The position numbers and the translations under genes are program-made. 12,032 bases of DNA, from the NCBI GenBank assembly GCA_964560875.1, contig CAZLMW010000184.1, positions 1 through 12,032 on the forward strand. The letters run 5' to 3'. How positions within the stretch are numbered: the stretch's first letter is position 1; each line of letters opens with the position of its first letter. Shown here one piece after another: positions 1 to 7,737 of the stretch. The stretch is from CAZLMW01 sp964560875. GTDB lineage: Bacteria > Myxococcota_A > UBA9042. Below the pieces are notes generated by a model. It saw only the letters and a list, made by a program, of their open reading frames with translations. It was not told the DNA's origin and ran no database searches.

Positions 1-2
1 GC

Positions 3-1037
3 ACGCAGGCCTGGGTTCACTGGCTGGAGGCGGACACGAAGAAGCTGGACAAGGGTGGTTGTCTGACCGGTGCTGGCCAGGGCGGAGTGATGCGGTTCGC
101 GCTGCTGGACACGTCGAAGGCGACAAGCGGCCAGGTCTGGGCGAAGGCGAGCGGCAGTGTTTGCCTGAAATCCGCGCCGAACTTCCCGCTGTTCCTGACT
201 CCGGCATTCGCACCCATTGATGGGGCGGCTGGGAGCGTTTCCTCGGTCGCCAAGCGTAGCTTCATGTCTGCGCGGCCCAATGGTTTCGGACTCAACTCCG
301 CGCCGTTGTCTCAACTGGTCGGACTCGGGACTCCGACTTCCATGAAGTGGTCCACGGTGAACCCCAGTGGCGCGTTTTCGCAGGTTCGGCCCACGATTGT
401 TGATACCGGTGCTGCTTCCCAGCGGTATTGGCTGCTTGCGATGTCCAAGGACGGCTCGCGGCGACGCCTGGAAGCGACACCGTTCGACAAGAGCGGCAAG
501 AAGGGCTCTACGGAGACGTGGATCGACTCCCAGTCTGGCGCCGGCAAGACGGTGCTCGCAGGTGTTTCCTCCATCTGCGCGATTAGCTCGACGGCGATCA
601 AGGGCGGGGGCGTGGCATTCACCATCGCAACTGTAGCCGGCACCAACCACCGCATTCACTACGGAACCCGCAGGAGTGGCAAAACCGTCGTGAAGCAGTT
701 GTTCAGTGCCAATGTGTTCAGCAGCGATTGCCGAATCGGCTATTCGAACACGACTTCAACACTTCGCGCCGACGGTACCGTCGCCATCAGTCTGTTGGCG
801 TCGGCTGGAGCGGGGCAGACGGGCGAGATCCATACGGCCGCGGCATCAGCCGCGAAACCAATCATCGCCAAGCTCACCGGAGTCTCAGCTCGCGACACCG
901 ACTCCCTCGGCGGGGCCCCATTGGCCAATCGCGGCATCACAGCGACAGCTCGGCCGGCAGGCGGCGCCGTCACAATTGGCTACGAGTCCAAAGACGGCAC
1001 GAACCTCTCCATCAACGTCGTCACCGTCGCCCCGTAG
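3..1037 (+). CDS. Unrecognised, probably exported protein, 5' truncated by window edge
   Basis: The reading frame is already open at base 3 and runs without a stop to the TAG at 1035-1037, so the true start lies upstream of the window. The GTG/ATG at 87/90 is internal, since coding continues before it. About 344 residues are visible. I recognise no family. The chain is rich in Ser, Thr, Gly and Ala and short alternating hydrophobic stretches such as VAFTIATVAG, VAISLLAS and LSINVVTVAP. This suggests a mostly beta secreted protein, possibly a propeller or beta-sandwich, but that is inference. A few scattered cysteines (GGC, VCLKS, SICAIS, SDCRIG) would suit disulfides outside the cytoplasm. 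The extreme C-terminus is hydrophobic and has no charged tail. It shares a strand with the DUF3160 gene, but a hairpin and a strong promoter lie between them, so the two are probably separate transcription units. Confidence 0.75.
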   Translation, partial: TQAWVHWLEADTKKLDKGGCLTGAGQGGVMRFALLDTSKATSGQVWAKASGSVCLKSAPNFPLFLTPAFAPIDGAAGSVSSVAKRSFMSARPNGFGLNSAPLSQLVGLGTPTSMKWSTVNPSGAFSQVRPTIVDTGAASQRYWLLAMSKDGSRRRLEATPFDKSGKKGSTETWIDSQSGAGKTVLAGVSSICAISSTAIKGGGVAFTIATVAGTNHRIHYGTRRSGKTVVKQLFSANVFSSDCRIGYSNTTSTLRADGTVAISLLASAGAGQTGEIHTAAASAAKPIIAKLTGVSARDTDSLGGAPLANRGITATARPAGGAVTIGYESKDGTNLSINVVTVAP

Positions 1038-1056
1038 CCCCTCCGCATGTAGGAAT

Positions 1057-1093
1057 TCTCAACAGCGTGGCCAAAAACGCCACACCCTTGAGA
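1057..1093 (+). terminator. Two-tier hairpin after the first gene, possible terminator
   Basis: The outer arms TCTCAA (1057-1062) and TTGAGA (1088-1093) are perfect complements. Inside them GTGGC (1067-1071) pairs with GCCAC (1079-1083) around a CAAAAAC loop, with a symmetric 4x4 internal loop between the tiers. It begins 19 bases after the stop of the first gene. No T-run follows, so it would be an unusual or factor-assisted terminator, or a 3'-end stabiliser. Seen directly as a structure; its function is inferred. Confidence 0.4.
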
Positions 1094-1201
1094 CCCCACC
1101 CGCGACGACCTCCCGTTCCACCGCTGTCGTCCCGCGTCCAACACAGCCCAAAACGGCCTGAGATCATTGCCCGTTTACGCCGCCCGGCTTTTCCGCGACG
1201 A

Positions 1202-1218
1202 TTGGCACGCGTCTTGCT
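1202..1218 (+). promoter_or_regulatory. Sigma-54 (-24/-12) promoter for the DUF3160 lipoprotein gene
   Basis: The element reads TTGGCACGCGTCTTGCT. Against the sigma-54 consensus YTGGCACGRNNNTTGCW it matches 13 of 14 defined positions (only R is missed). GG (1204-1205) and GC (1216-1217) are exactly 10 bases apart, as required. The predicted start of transcription is near 1229, about 40 bases before the ATG at 1269, leaving room for the GGAG ribosome site at 1259-1262. The position also argues against the longer TTG-initiated reading frame from 1167, because this promoter would then lie inside the gene. I see no clear enhancer palindrome upstream. Confidence 0.82.
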
Positions 1219-1268
1219 TCTCCAAGCAGCGTGAACAGATCGCCCCGCCACCGGGGCTGGAGACGACG

Positions 1269-3608
1269 ATGCGAGCACTGCCCAAACCGATTCGCCACTT
1301 CGCGCTGATCGCTGCCCTCGCTGCGGCGCTTTGTGCCTGCAACACCGACGACACGGGAGGCGGCGGGGAAGCTGACGCGGGTTCGGCGCCAGACGGCGTA
1401 ACCGCAGAGGTCAGCAGCGGCGGCTCGTCAGACGCAAGCACCGCGGCGCGCAACAACGCCCCCATCGACCTGGCGCCCGAGAAGAAGGCCTTTGTCGCCA
1501 AGCTCGAAAACGTCATCAAGGAAGCCGACTCCCTCACCATCGAGCAGATCATCGGCAAGTACCAACCGCAAGACGCCGCCAAACCCGTCGGCAAGCTCGG
1601 TTACGACCCGCTCAAGGCGCAGTGGATGGACGTCATCGACAAGAAGCTCGCGCTCAACAAGGACGAGACGGCCAAGCTCGCCAAGAACGGTTTTGTCGTG
1701 TCCGAGCGCTGGACCAAGCAGACGATGGCGCACGCCTTGTTGGACGTCTTCAAGAAGGACCTGCCGATCCTCGTCACGACCGACATGATCCTGCAGGCGT
1801 TGCATGCTTCGTATGACGACATCCTCAAGGGTCTGGAGCGCGAGGTTCTGTTCGGCAGCGTGCAGTCCGCCCTCGCCAAGGCCCACGGTCAGCTCGCCAA
1901 GGACGCCAAGAACGCGTCAGGCGACGCCAAGAAGGCCATCGACCATGCCGATTTCTTTGTGGCGGTGGCCCGCTCGTTGCTCGCCGGCAGCGCGGTCAAC
2001 ACAAATGCCGGCGCGACGCTTGACGACGAGGTCGCCAACTTCCTCGGCCACATCAAGGGCCTGCAGCTCAAGCAGGTCGTCATCTTCGGCACCAAGCGCA
2101 AGATGGACTTCTCGCAGTTCAAACCCCGCGGCCACTACGAAGGCGACCCGAAGCTCGAGAAGTACTTCCGCTGCATGATGTGGTTGGGACGCGCGGACCT
2201 TCGTTTCATGGAGTTCGATGCCCAGTCCGGCCAGTGGGTCTACCACCCCGCCCAGGTCGCAACGTCGATCGCCTTGTTCAACGCGACCACCAACGGCAAA
2301 GCGATGCCCCAATGGCACCAGGCCAACGACCTCATCACGCTGATGGTTGGCCCCGTCGACTACATCGATTTTTCGGGTGTCGAGGCGCTCGCCAAGGACT
2401 TCAAGCTCACCGCGCCCGCCGATGTCTTCGCAGCGGACAACGAGACCGAGGACGCCATCAAGAAGACGCTGCTCGGCGGCAAATACGGCACCCAACAAAT
2501 CGCCTCCCACTGGCTCACGACCAACCCGCTTTCGTCCAAGCCCACCCCGCTCGCGCCGTCGTTTGCCTTCCTCGGCCAGCGCTTCGTCGTCGACTCCTAC
2601 GTCTTCAGCAACGTCGTGTATGACCGCGTCGTCCACAACGGCGTCAAGGTGAAGCGCCGGATGCCCGATCCGCTCGACGCGATGTTCGTGCTCGGCAACA
2701 ACCACGCGCTTATGCTGCTCAAAGACCAGCTGCAAAAACACCCCTACCAGGGCGCGCTGCACACGCTTCGGTTCCTCGTCGACAGCTACGACCCGACGTT
2801 CTGGGAAGACAACCTTTACAACCTCTGGCTGGCCGCGCTGCGCACGCTGAACAAGCCGACCACGACCAAGAATCACCCGACCGCGATGCACTCGACGGCG
2901 TGGGCCGACAAATCGACCCGCACACAGCTCGCGTCCTGGGCCCAGCTGCGCCACGACACAATCCTTTACGCCAAGCAGAGCTACACCGGCGGCGTGGCTT
3001 GTGAGCACCCCGACGGCTTCGTCGAGCCCTACCCCGAGTTCTACGGTGCGCTCGCCAAGATGGCCGACATCTCCGGTCAGTCCCTCGCCAACGCGCCGTT
3101 TGAGAACAAGTATTTCAAGACGCAGGTCGCCAAGTTCTTCGACAACTGGAAGATGCACATGCTGGCGCTGCAGGCCATCGCGAAAAAGGAGCTCAAGGGC
3201 GAGCAGCTGTCGGCCGACGACATCTCGTTTCTCAAGAAGACCATCGTCATCGAGAACATGTGCGGCGGCCCCATCTTCAACGGCTGGTACACGTCGCTGT
3301 ACTTCCGCGCCGACAACTTCGACAAGTTCAAGCCGACCATCGCCGACGTGCACACCAACCCGAACACGCTGCCGCCGCTGGGCCCGCCCGGCGTGCTTCA
3401 TGTGGCCACGAGCGACGTCAACTTGATGGTGTTCACGTCCGACAAGTGCGGCTCGCCCGAGGCGTTCGTTGGGCCGGTTTTCCGCTACCACGAGGTCGAT
3501 CCCGGCGAGATCCAGCGCTACACCGACAGCGAGTGGGAAACGATGCTCAAAGACGGCAAGGCGCCCGGACAGCCGGCCTGGACGTCGAGCTTCATGGTGA
3601 CGAAATAG
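1269..3608 (+). CDS. DUF3160 family lipoprotein
   Basis: The protein has 779 residues from the ATG at 1269, chosen because GGAG (1259-1262) sits 6 bases upstream and a lipoprotein signal begins there. The signal is a basic N-terminus, a hydrophobic core (FALIAALAAAL) and the lipobox-like LCAC with Cys24. A Gly/Asp/Ser-rich spacer (about residues 25-70) follows. The rest resembles DUF3160, a family of large extracytoplasmic proteins of unknown function. Family-like motifs are CEHPDGFVEPYPEFY near residue 580, the MCGGPIFNGWYTSLYF stretch, and the C-terminal block HVATSDVNLMVF...KCGSPEAFVGPVFRYHE. The length fits the family. It is probably anchored at the cell surface or periplasmic face; enzymatic activity cannot be read from sequence. 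The gene stands alone behind a near-consensus sigma-54 promoter, so expression is probably conditional on an enhancer-binding activator. The next gene begins 35 bases after the stop. Confidence 0.88.
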   Translation: MRALPKPIRHFALIAALAAALCACNTDDTGGGGEADAGSAPDGVTAEVSSGGSSDASTAARNNAPIDLAPEKKAFVAKLENVIKEADSLTIEQIIGKYQPQDAAKPVGKLGYDPLKAQWMDVIDKKLALNKDETAKLAKNGFVVSERWTKQTMAHALLDVFKKDLPILVTTDMILQALHASYDDILKGLEREVLFGSVQSALAKAHGQLAKDAKNASGDAKKAIDHADFFVAVARSLLAGSAVNTNAGATLDDEVANFLGHIKGLQLKQVVIFGTKRKMDFSQFKPRGHYEGDPKLEKYFRCMMWLGRADLRFMEFDAQSGQWVYHPAQVATSIALFNATTNGKAMPQWHQANDLITLMVGPVDYIDFSGVEALAKDFKLTAPADVFAADNETEDAIKKTLLGGKYGTQQIASHWLTTNPLSSKPTPLAPSFAFLGQRFVVDSYVFSNVVYDRVVHNGVKVKRRMPDPLDAMFVLGNNHALMLLKDQLQKHPYQGALHTLRFLVDSYDPTFWEDNLYNLWLAALRTLNKPTTTKNHPTAMHSTAWADKSTRTQLASWAQLRHDTILYAKQSYTGGVACEHPDGFVEPYPEFYGALAKMADISGQSLANAPFENKYFKTQVAKFFDNWKMHMLALQAIAKKELKGEQLSADDISFLKKTIVIENMCGGPIFNGWYTSLYFRADNFDKFKPTIADVHTNPNTLPPLGPPGVLHVATSDVNLMVFTSDKCGSPEAFVGPVFRYHEVDPGEIQRYTDSEWETMLKDGKAPGQPAWTSSFMVTK

Positions 3609-3612
3609 TCGC

Positions 3613-3629
3613 TTGGCCGTGATGTTGCC
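3613..3629 (+). promoter_or_regulatory. Weak sigma-54-like element before the endopeptidase gene
   Basis: TTGGCCGTGATGTTGCC has the invariant GG (3615-3616) and GC (3627-3628) exactly 10 bases apart and keeps TTGGC and TTGC. It matches only 10 of 14 defined consensus positions, lacking ACG. Initiation near 3640 would leave only about four leader bases before the ATG at 3644. It is either a weak promoter giving a nearly leaderless message or a chance match in GC-rich DNA. Confidence 0.22.
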
Positions 3630-3643
3630 CGTATGCTGGCGAC

Positions 3644-5428
3644 ATGATGCGGGTTCTCACAGTCCGTGGCTTTGGCGCGACGCTGCTCGCGATCGGCTTG
3701 CTGTGTCCTCCATCTTCCGACGCCAAGGTCGCTGAAAACGCCGTCCGCACGATCAAGGCGCCCAAGCGGGTGAGCATCAAGGCGGGCGCAGTATCCGTCT
3801 CGCGCGCTCCCACCGCCGCGCCGATCGGTCGCACGCAGGCGCCTACCGTCTGTCGCGGCAAGATGACGTCGGCGAAGGCCCGTAGGCTGCTCGCACAACC
3901 GTCCGGGTCGCTCAGCTACGGCAAGACCAGCCGAGGCCGTCTCGTGCGCGGCTCCCGAATCGCGTTGTCGGGCAACGGCTACCGCTTCTTCCCCCACATC
4001 CGCGAGCGCGGCACCCACTACGGCACCGACGAGATGAAGGCCTGGCTGCCCCGCCTCGGCCAGCGCGTCAAACAACGCGTGCGCAACTCCCCGGATCTCG
4101 CCATCGGCAACGTCTCCTTGCGCCACGGCGGCCGGTCGCAGTGGCACGTGAGTCACCAGGCTGGGCGCGATGTCGACCTGTGCATGTACGCCATCGACAA
4201 GGAGACCAAGAAGCCCGCGGTCCTCGACAACTTCGTCAAGTTCAACTGGCGCGGTGGCTCGTGGGACGGAAAGCTCAAGTTCGACGCACGCCGCAACATG
4301 GAGCTGGTCCGCGCCATGGTCGAAGACGAGCAGGTCAGCGTGCAGTGGGTGTTCGTCGCCCGCTGGTTGAAGCGCCGCATCCTGGCCGCCGCTCGCGCAA
4401 ACACCGTGCCGGCGCCGATCATCGCGCGCATGGCCGAGGTGATGCGACAACCCTCCGACTCCGCGCCGCACAACGACCATTTCCATGTGCGCATTTACTG
4501 CAGCCACCAGGACCGCAAGTACGGCTGCGTCATGCGCGAGCCGCACCGCGAATGGGCCGATCTTGGCGAGGAGACGTTCCAGGAGCATGTGCAAGCGCTG
4601 ACCCGCGTGCTGGACCTTTCAAACGCGCGCCTGCGCCGCCGAGCCGTGTCGATGCTCGGGATGATTCGCGCTGCGTCCGCCGTTGGCCCGCTGGCTGAGC
4701 GCCTCATCGATCCCGATACCGCCGTCCGCAAGGCCGCCATGAACGCCCTGCTGAACATCGCGGCCCCCGAATCCGGGGCGCCGATTCTCGCCCAGCTCGA
4801 GCACATCAAGAGCGCCGCCTGGGCCGTGTCCGTCTTCAACCTCTACCGCACTGTGCGGCCGCCAGATCTGACGCGCGTTGCCCACGTCGTCGTCAAAGCG
4901 CCCGGCACGCTGTTGCATGACAGTGTTCGCGCCACGGCTCTACCGCGATTCCACGTTGTCGCCGCCGAGATCTTCGAAGAGCATGGCCGCCAACACGCCG
5001 TGCCGACGCTTATCGGCCTGCTACGGAGCAAGACCCCGGCGGTGCGCAAGGCGGCCCACAAGGCGCTGCTTTACGTCACCAACCAGCGCACAGCGCCCCG
5101 CAACGCACGCTCCCGTTGGGCCAAGTTCTACAAGATCAACAAGGGTGGCACCTGGCTGTCGTGGATGCGGCGCGGCTTCTCGACGTGGGGTGTACGGCTC
5201 AAGGCCGGTCGCCTCGGCGACGCTGACGTGCCCAAGCTCATCCGCGCCTTGCGCCACCGCAGCAAGGTCGTCCGCCGCAACGCTGAACGGGTGCTGACCG
5301 CGCTCACGGGCCACGAAATCAGCGATGGCTACAGGCGCAAGCTCCGCAACCAGCGCAACGTCGCCCGCCACTGGCGCTACTGGTGGAAACGGCACCTGCG
5401 ACGTTTGCGCCGGCAACGTAAGGGCTAG
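3644..5428 (+). CDS. MepA-like (peptidase family M74) murein endopeptidase with HEAT-repeat C-terminus
   Basis: The protein has 594 residues with a signal peptide (hydrophobic FGATLLAIGLL, likely cleavage near SSDA), so it is probably periplasmic. Residues about 85-300 resemble penicillin-insensitive murein endopeptidase, a zinc enzyme that cuts D-Ala-meso-DAP cross-links in peptidoglycan. The block WHVSHQAGRDVDL gives His168, His171 and Asp178. The block HNDHFH gives His276, His279 and His281. These correspond to the E. coli MepA pattern H-x-S-H...D-V-D and H-x-x-H-F-H, whose metal ligands are His113, Asp120 and His211. E. coli MepA is about 274 residues. Here a further 290 residues follow, with HEAT-type helical repeats such as ARLRRRAVSMLGMI, AVRKAAMNALLNI, AVRKAAHKALLYV and VVRRNAERVLTAL, ending in a very basic Trp-rich tail. 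The repeats probably bind a partner or wall component (inference). The start at 3644 or 3647 is undecided. The gene converges on the PPIase gene with a 22-base gap. Confidence 0.85.
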   Translation: MMRVLTVRGFGATLLAIGLLCPPSSDAKVAENAVRTIKAPKRVSIKAGAVSVSRAPTAAPIGRTQAPTVCRGKMTSAKARRLLAQPSGSLSYGKTSRGRLVRGSRIALSGNGYRFFPHIRERGTHYGTDEMKAWLPRLGQRVKQRVRNSPDLAIGNVSLRHGGRSQWHVSHQAGRDVDLCMYAIDKETKKPAVLDNFVKFNWRGGSWDGKLKFDARRNMELVRAMVEDEQVSVQWVFVARWLKRRILAAARANTVPAPIIARMAEVMRQPSDSAPHNDHFHVRIYCSHQDRKYGCVMREPHREWADLGEETFQEHVQALTRVLDLSNARLRRRAVSMLGMIRAASAVGPLAERLIDPDTAVRKAAMNALLNIAAPESGAPILAQLEHIKSAAWAVSVFNLYRTVRPPDLTRVAHVVVKAPGTLLHDSVRATALPRFHVVAAEIFEEHGRQHAVPTLIGLLRSKTPAVRKAAHKALLYVTNQRTAPRNARSRWAKFYKINKGGTWLSWMRRGFSTWGVRLKAGRLGDADVPKLIRALRHRSKVVRRNAERVLTALTGHEISDGYRRKLRNQRNVARHWRYWWKRHLRRLRRQRKG

Positions 5429-5450
5429 CGAGCCGTTTGAACGACCGCGT

Positions 5451-6374
5451 CTACTTCACGAGGGTCACGGTCTTGATGTAGTCGAGGTTGGGGAATTCCT
5501 TCTTCAGGTACTCGTTGCCGCGCTGCTGGAGCATGCCCTGCAACGGGCCCTTGCCACGCGGCTGACCTTCACCGTACTCCGTGTTGATCTTGTCGCAGAC
5601 CTCGGTCATGCCGTTGCCGACAACCTTGCCAATCGGCGGAAAGCCCATGCCATCGAGGTTGGTGTTGTCGCTGAAGTTGATGAACATCTGTGTCGTTCGA
5701 GTGTTGGGGCCGCCCATCGCGAACGTGAGGTAGCCGCGCTTGTTGCTGGCCTTGGCGGAGTCGACCGGGTCGTCCTTGATCTGCGCGGGGCGCCAGGCGG
5801 CCATGACCTTCGGGTCGCCGTGGATGCCGAACTGGAACATGAAGCCTTGGATGGCGCGGAAGATGGCGATGTCCTTGAAGAAGCCCGCCTTGACCAGGTT
5901 GTAGAAGCGGTCTGCGCCGATCGGAGCCCAGGCGCGGGTCACCTCGACCTCGAACGCGCCCTTGGTGGTGTCGAACTTGACCTTGTAGGTGTCGGGTGCG
6001 CGCTCGGTGGCCTTCGACGGGTCCATCAGCGCGTTGCTCGCGTCGGCCTTGGCGACGGCGGCGGCGGCCTCGGCGCCTTCTTTCACGGTTGCGGCGACGC
6101 CTTCGGCCTTGGCTTTGGCCTGCTTGGCGGCGGCTTCGGCGGCGACGGCGGCTTCCTTGGCGGCGGCCCCGGCAGCTTCGCCGGCGGCTTTGGCGGCTTC
6201 ACCAGCGGCTTGCGCGGCCTCGCCGGCTTTCTTGGCGGCCTCGCCAGCCTTTGCTTTGGCCTCGTCGACCTTGGCGGCGGACTTGCCTTCCTTCTTGCCG
6301 CACGCGACGCACAGCGCGGCGATGGCGATGGCGGCGGCGATCTTCGTTGCGAGATTCAGGGTCGCGGTGTTCAT
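5451..6374 (-). CDS. Cyclophilin-type peptidyl-prolyl isomerase lipoprotein with Ala/Lys/Glu-rich helical linker
   Basis: The start is the ATG at 6374, where GGAG lies 8 bases upstream and a lipoprotein signal begins. The reading frame continues upstream to a TTG, but without a signal or ribosome site. The 307-residue protein has a hydrophobic signal ending ALCVAC-GKKEG. Cys25 is the likely lipidated residue, although Cys rather than Leu at -3 is atypical. Residues about 31-115 form a low-complexity helix with four consecutive heptads of the type KAGEAAK (42-69), probably a long spacer or coiled segment reaching into the periplasm. Residues about 130-307 are a cyclophilin domain that would isomerise X-Pro bonds. 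FRAIQGFMFQ keeps the catalytic Arg (Arg173), followed by AMGGPNTRTTQMFINF and the FPPIGKVVGNGM strand. The role is probably extracytoplasmic protein folding. It follows the FHA-GGDEF gene by 114 bases with a palindrome between, so it probably has its own promoter. Confidence 0.9.
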   Translation of the reverse strand: MNTATLNLATKIAAAIAIAALCVACGKKEGKSAAKVDEAKAKAGEAAKKAGEAAQAAGEAAKAAGEAAGAAAKEAAVAAEAAAKQAKAKAEGVAATVKEGAEAAAAVAKADASNALMDPSKATERAPDTYKVKFDTTKGAFEVEVTRAWAPIGADRFYNLVKAGFFKDIAIFRAIQGFMFQFGIHGDPKVMAAWRPAQIKDDPVDSAKASNKRGYLTFAMGGPNTRTTQMFINFSDNTNLDGMGFPPIGKVVGNGMTEVCDKINTEYGEGQPRGKGPLQGMLQQRGNEYLKKEFPNLDYIKTVTLVK

Positions 6375-6433
6375 GACGCATTCTCCGGGGCGTGGCGCGG
6401 GCCAGCGGGGTGGATGAGGGCGCAGATCGGTAG

Positions 6434-6451
6434 CGCAAACCGGCGTTTGCG
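6434..6451. repeat. Palindrome between the FHA-GGDEF and PPIase genes
   Basis: CGCAAAC (6434-6440) and GTTTGCG (6445-6451) are perfect 7-base complements around CGGC. On the minus strand it lies 38 bases past the FHA-GGDEF stop and about 60 bases before the PPIase ATG. No T-run follows, so an operator for the PPIase gene or a simple RNA hairpin is more likely than a classical terminator. No regulator can be named. Confidence 0.5.
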
Positions 6452-6488
6452 GCAAGTCGCTCGGTCTCAATGCAGGCGAGCGCCTCGA

Positions 6489-7625
6489 TCAGTCGGACGG
6501 ATCGCTGTCGCGTCGAGCGGGCACGGTGTTCTCGTTGCGCCGTTTGTCATGCGGTGTCGGGTCCGCGATATCGGGCAGACGAGCGTCACGCGTCTGGGCC
6601 ATCGCTCGGCGCTCTTTTCGATGCGTGTCGGCCAGCTGCCGCGACTTGGAGCCGATTGTGGACGTCCTCCGGCGGTCACGCTGATCGAGCCATTCGGCGT
6701 CATAGACAGGTGACTGCAGAGTCATTCGGCCGTGCGCGACAACGGTATTCCGACCGGCCTGTTTGGCGGCGTACAGGCGCAGGTCGGCCGTCTGGATGAG
6801 GTGTTCGACGTTGTAGATGTCGTCTTCCTGGATACCGCTCACGCCCATGCTCACGGTGACATCGACCTCGCCGTCGCTGTGGCGGATCGGCACGACCTCG
6901 ATGGCCTTGCGAATTCGCTCGGCCGTCAGCTCGGCGTCTCCGAGGGATGTGCCGCGCAGGATCACCGCAAACTCGTCGCCGCCGTAGCGCGCGAGGATGT
7001 CGTACTCGCGCAGCGCCCCGTCGATCCGTGTCGCGACGTTTCGCAGCACGTCGTCGCCGGCTCGATGGCCGAGCATGTCGTTGATCGCCTTGAACCGATC
7101 CACGTCGATCATGCACAGGGACAGCTCGATGCCCTGCCGAACAGCGAATGGACCCTCGCGCCGGATCTCGTCGTCGAAGTAGAGGCGGTTGTGTGCGCCG
7201 GTGAGGGTGTCGCGCGTCATCGCGGCGAACTGGCTGCGCTGAAACCGCGCGTCGAGCGCGTCGTGCAGGTCGTACCGCAATACAACCGAAGGCCCAAGCT
7301 GGATCTTGTCGCTGCTGCGCAATGGCCCGCGGTCGATCGGCTCACCGTTGAGCAGGACGCCGTTCATGCTGTCGAGGTCGACGAGGCTCGCGCTGCCATC
7401 GGCGTGCCGTTCGATACGCGCGTGGTTGCGCGACACCGCCAGGTCCATGAACGTCACATCGCAGTCGTCGCCGCGTCCGAGCAGCGTGTTTGTCGAGCGG
7501 ACCCGGTGCATCCGTCCAGGCAGTTCGCCGGCGAGCACGGTGACATAAGCACGGCGTTCGCCGGGCTCGTCGCTCAAGACGGTTACCCCGGGTTCGGTGT
7601 TGAGCTGATGGACGTCTGGATTCAT
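6489..7625 (-). CDS. FHA domain - GGDEF diguanylate cyclase
   Basis: The protein has 378 residues from the ATG at 7625. An in-frame TTG at 7652 adds nine residues but has no better ribosome site; neither start has a strong one. Residues about 25-120 form an FHA domain, which reads phosphothreonine: LGRGDDCDV with Gly50-Arg51, then VSRNH (65-68), then DLDSMNGVLLNGE. Residues about 135-290 form a GGDEF domain, which condenses two GTP into cyclic di-GMP. The active-site motif GGDEF is intact (215-219). The inhibitory I-site RxxD is present as REYD (206-209), exactly five residues before it, implying product feedback inhibition. DTLTGAHNRLYFD and DVDRFKAIND are the usual N-terminal blocks. There is no membrane segment, so it is cytosolic. 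FHA input suggests control by Ser/Thr kinases, common in this kind of genome (inference). The last roughly 85 residues are an unusual polar, Arg/Asp-rich tail with no recognised domain. Confidence 0.93.
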   Translation of the reverse strand: MNPDVHQLNTEPGVTVLSDEPGERRAYVTVLAGELPGRMHRVRSTNTLLGRGDDCDVTFMDLAVSRNHARIERHADGSASLVDLDSMNGVLLNGEPIDRGPLRSSDKIQLGPSVVLRYDLHDALDARFQRSQFAAMTRDTLTGAHNRLYFDDEIRREGPFAVRQGIELSLCMIDVDRFKAINDMLGHRAGDDVLRNVATRIDGALREYDILARYGGDEFAVILRGTSLGDAELTAERIRKAIEVVPIRHSDGEVDVTVSMGVSGIQEDDIYNVEHLIQTADLRLYAAKQAGRNTVVAHGRMTLQSPVYDAEWLDQRDRRRTSTIGSKSRQLADTHRKERRAMAQTRDARLPDIADPTPHDKRRNENTVPARRDSDPSD

Positions 7626-7737
7626 CGCGTCGGTCGCGCCGTGTCGGTCCAAAGTCGGTATTAACCTGACGAGTTAGTACAGGAGATTCGGCCACGCGTA
7701 AAGCGCGTTCACATCCCGACAAATCCCGGTCAGGACG

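Noticed and set aside
1167..1268. TTG-initiated N-terminal extension of the DUF3160 protein
   Set aside because: It would bury the signal peptide 34 residues inside the protein and include the sigma-54 promoter; the ATG at 1269 has a good ribosome site and a lipoprotein signal.
1917..3491. Long minus-strand reading frame of 524 codons opposite the DUF3160 gene
   Set aside because: It is a GC-rich shadow of the real gene with no ribosome site and Val/Arg/Glu-biased low-information sequence.
3518..4594. Long minus-strand reading frame opposite the endopeptidase gene
   Set aside because: It spans the end of one clear gene and the start of another on the opposite strand; composition is that of an antisense shadow.
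5325..6713. Plus-strand 462-codon frame with Gly-rich stretch (GGGFGGDGGFLGGG type)
   Set aside because: The Gly-rich part is the antisense of the Ala/Lys/Glu linker in the PPIase lipoprotein, whose domains and signal are clear.
7627..7641. GG-N10-GC sigma-54-like spacing on the minus strand just before the FHA-GGDEF ATG
   Set aside because: It lacks TGG and TTGC and lies directly against the start codon, leaving no leader.
6732..7664. Plus-strand frame opposite the FHA-GGDEF gene
   Set aside because: The minus strand carries intact FHA and GGDEF motifs; this is its shadow.
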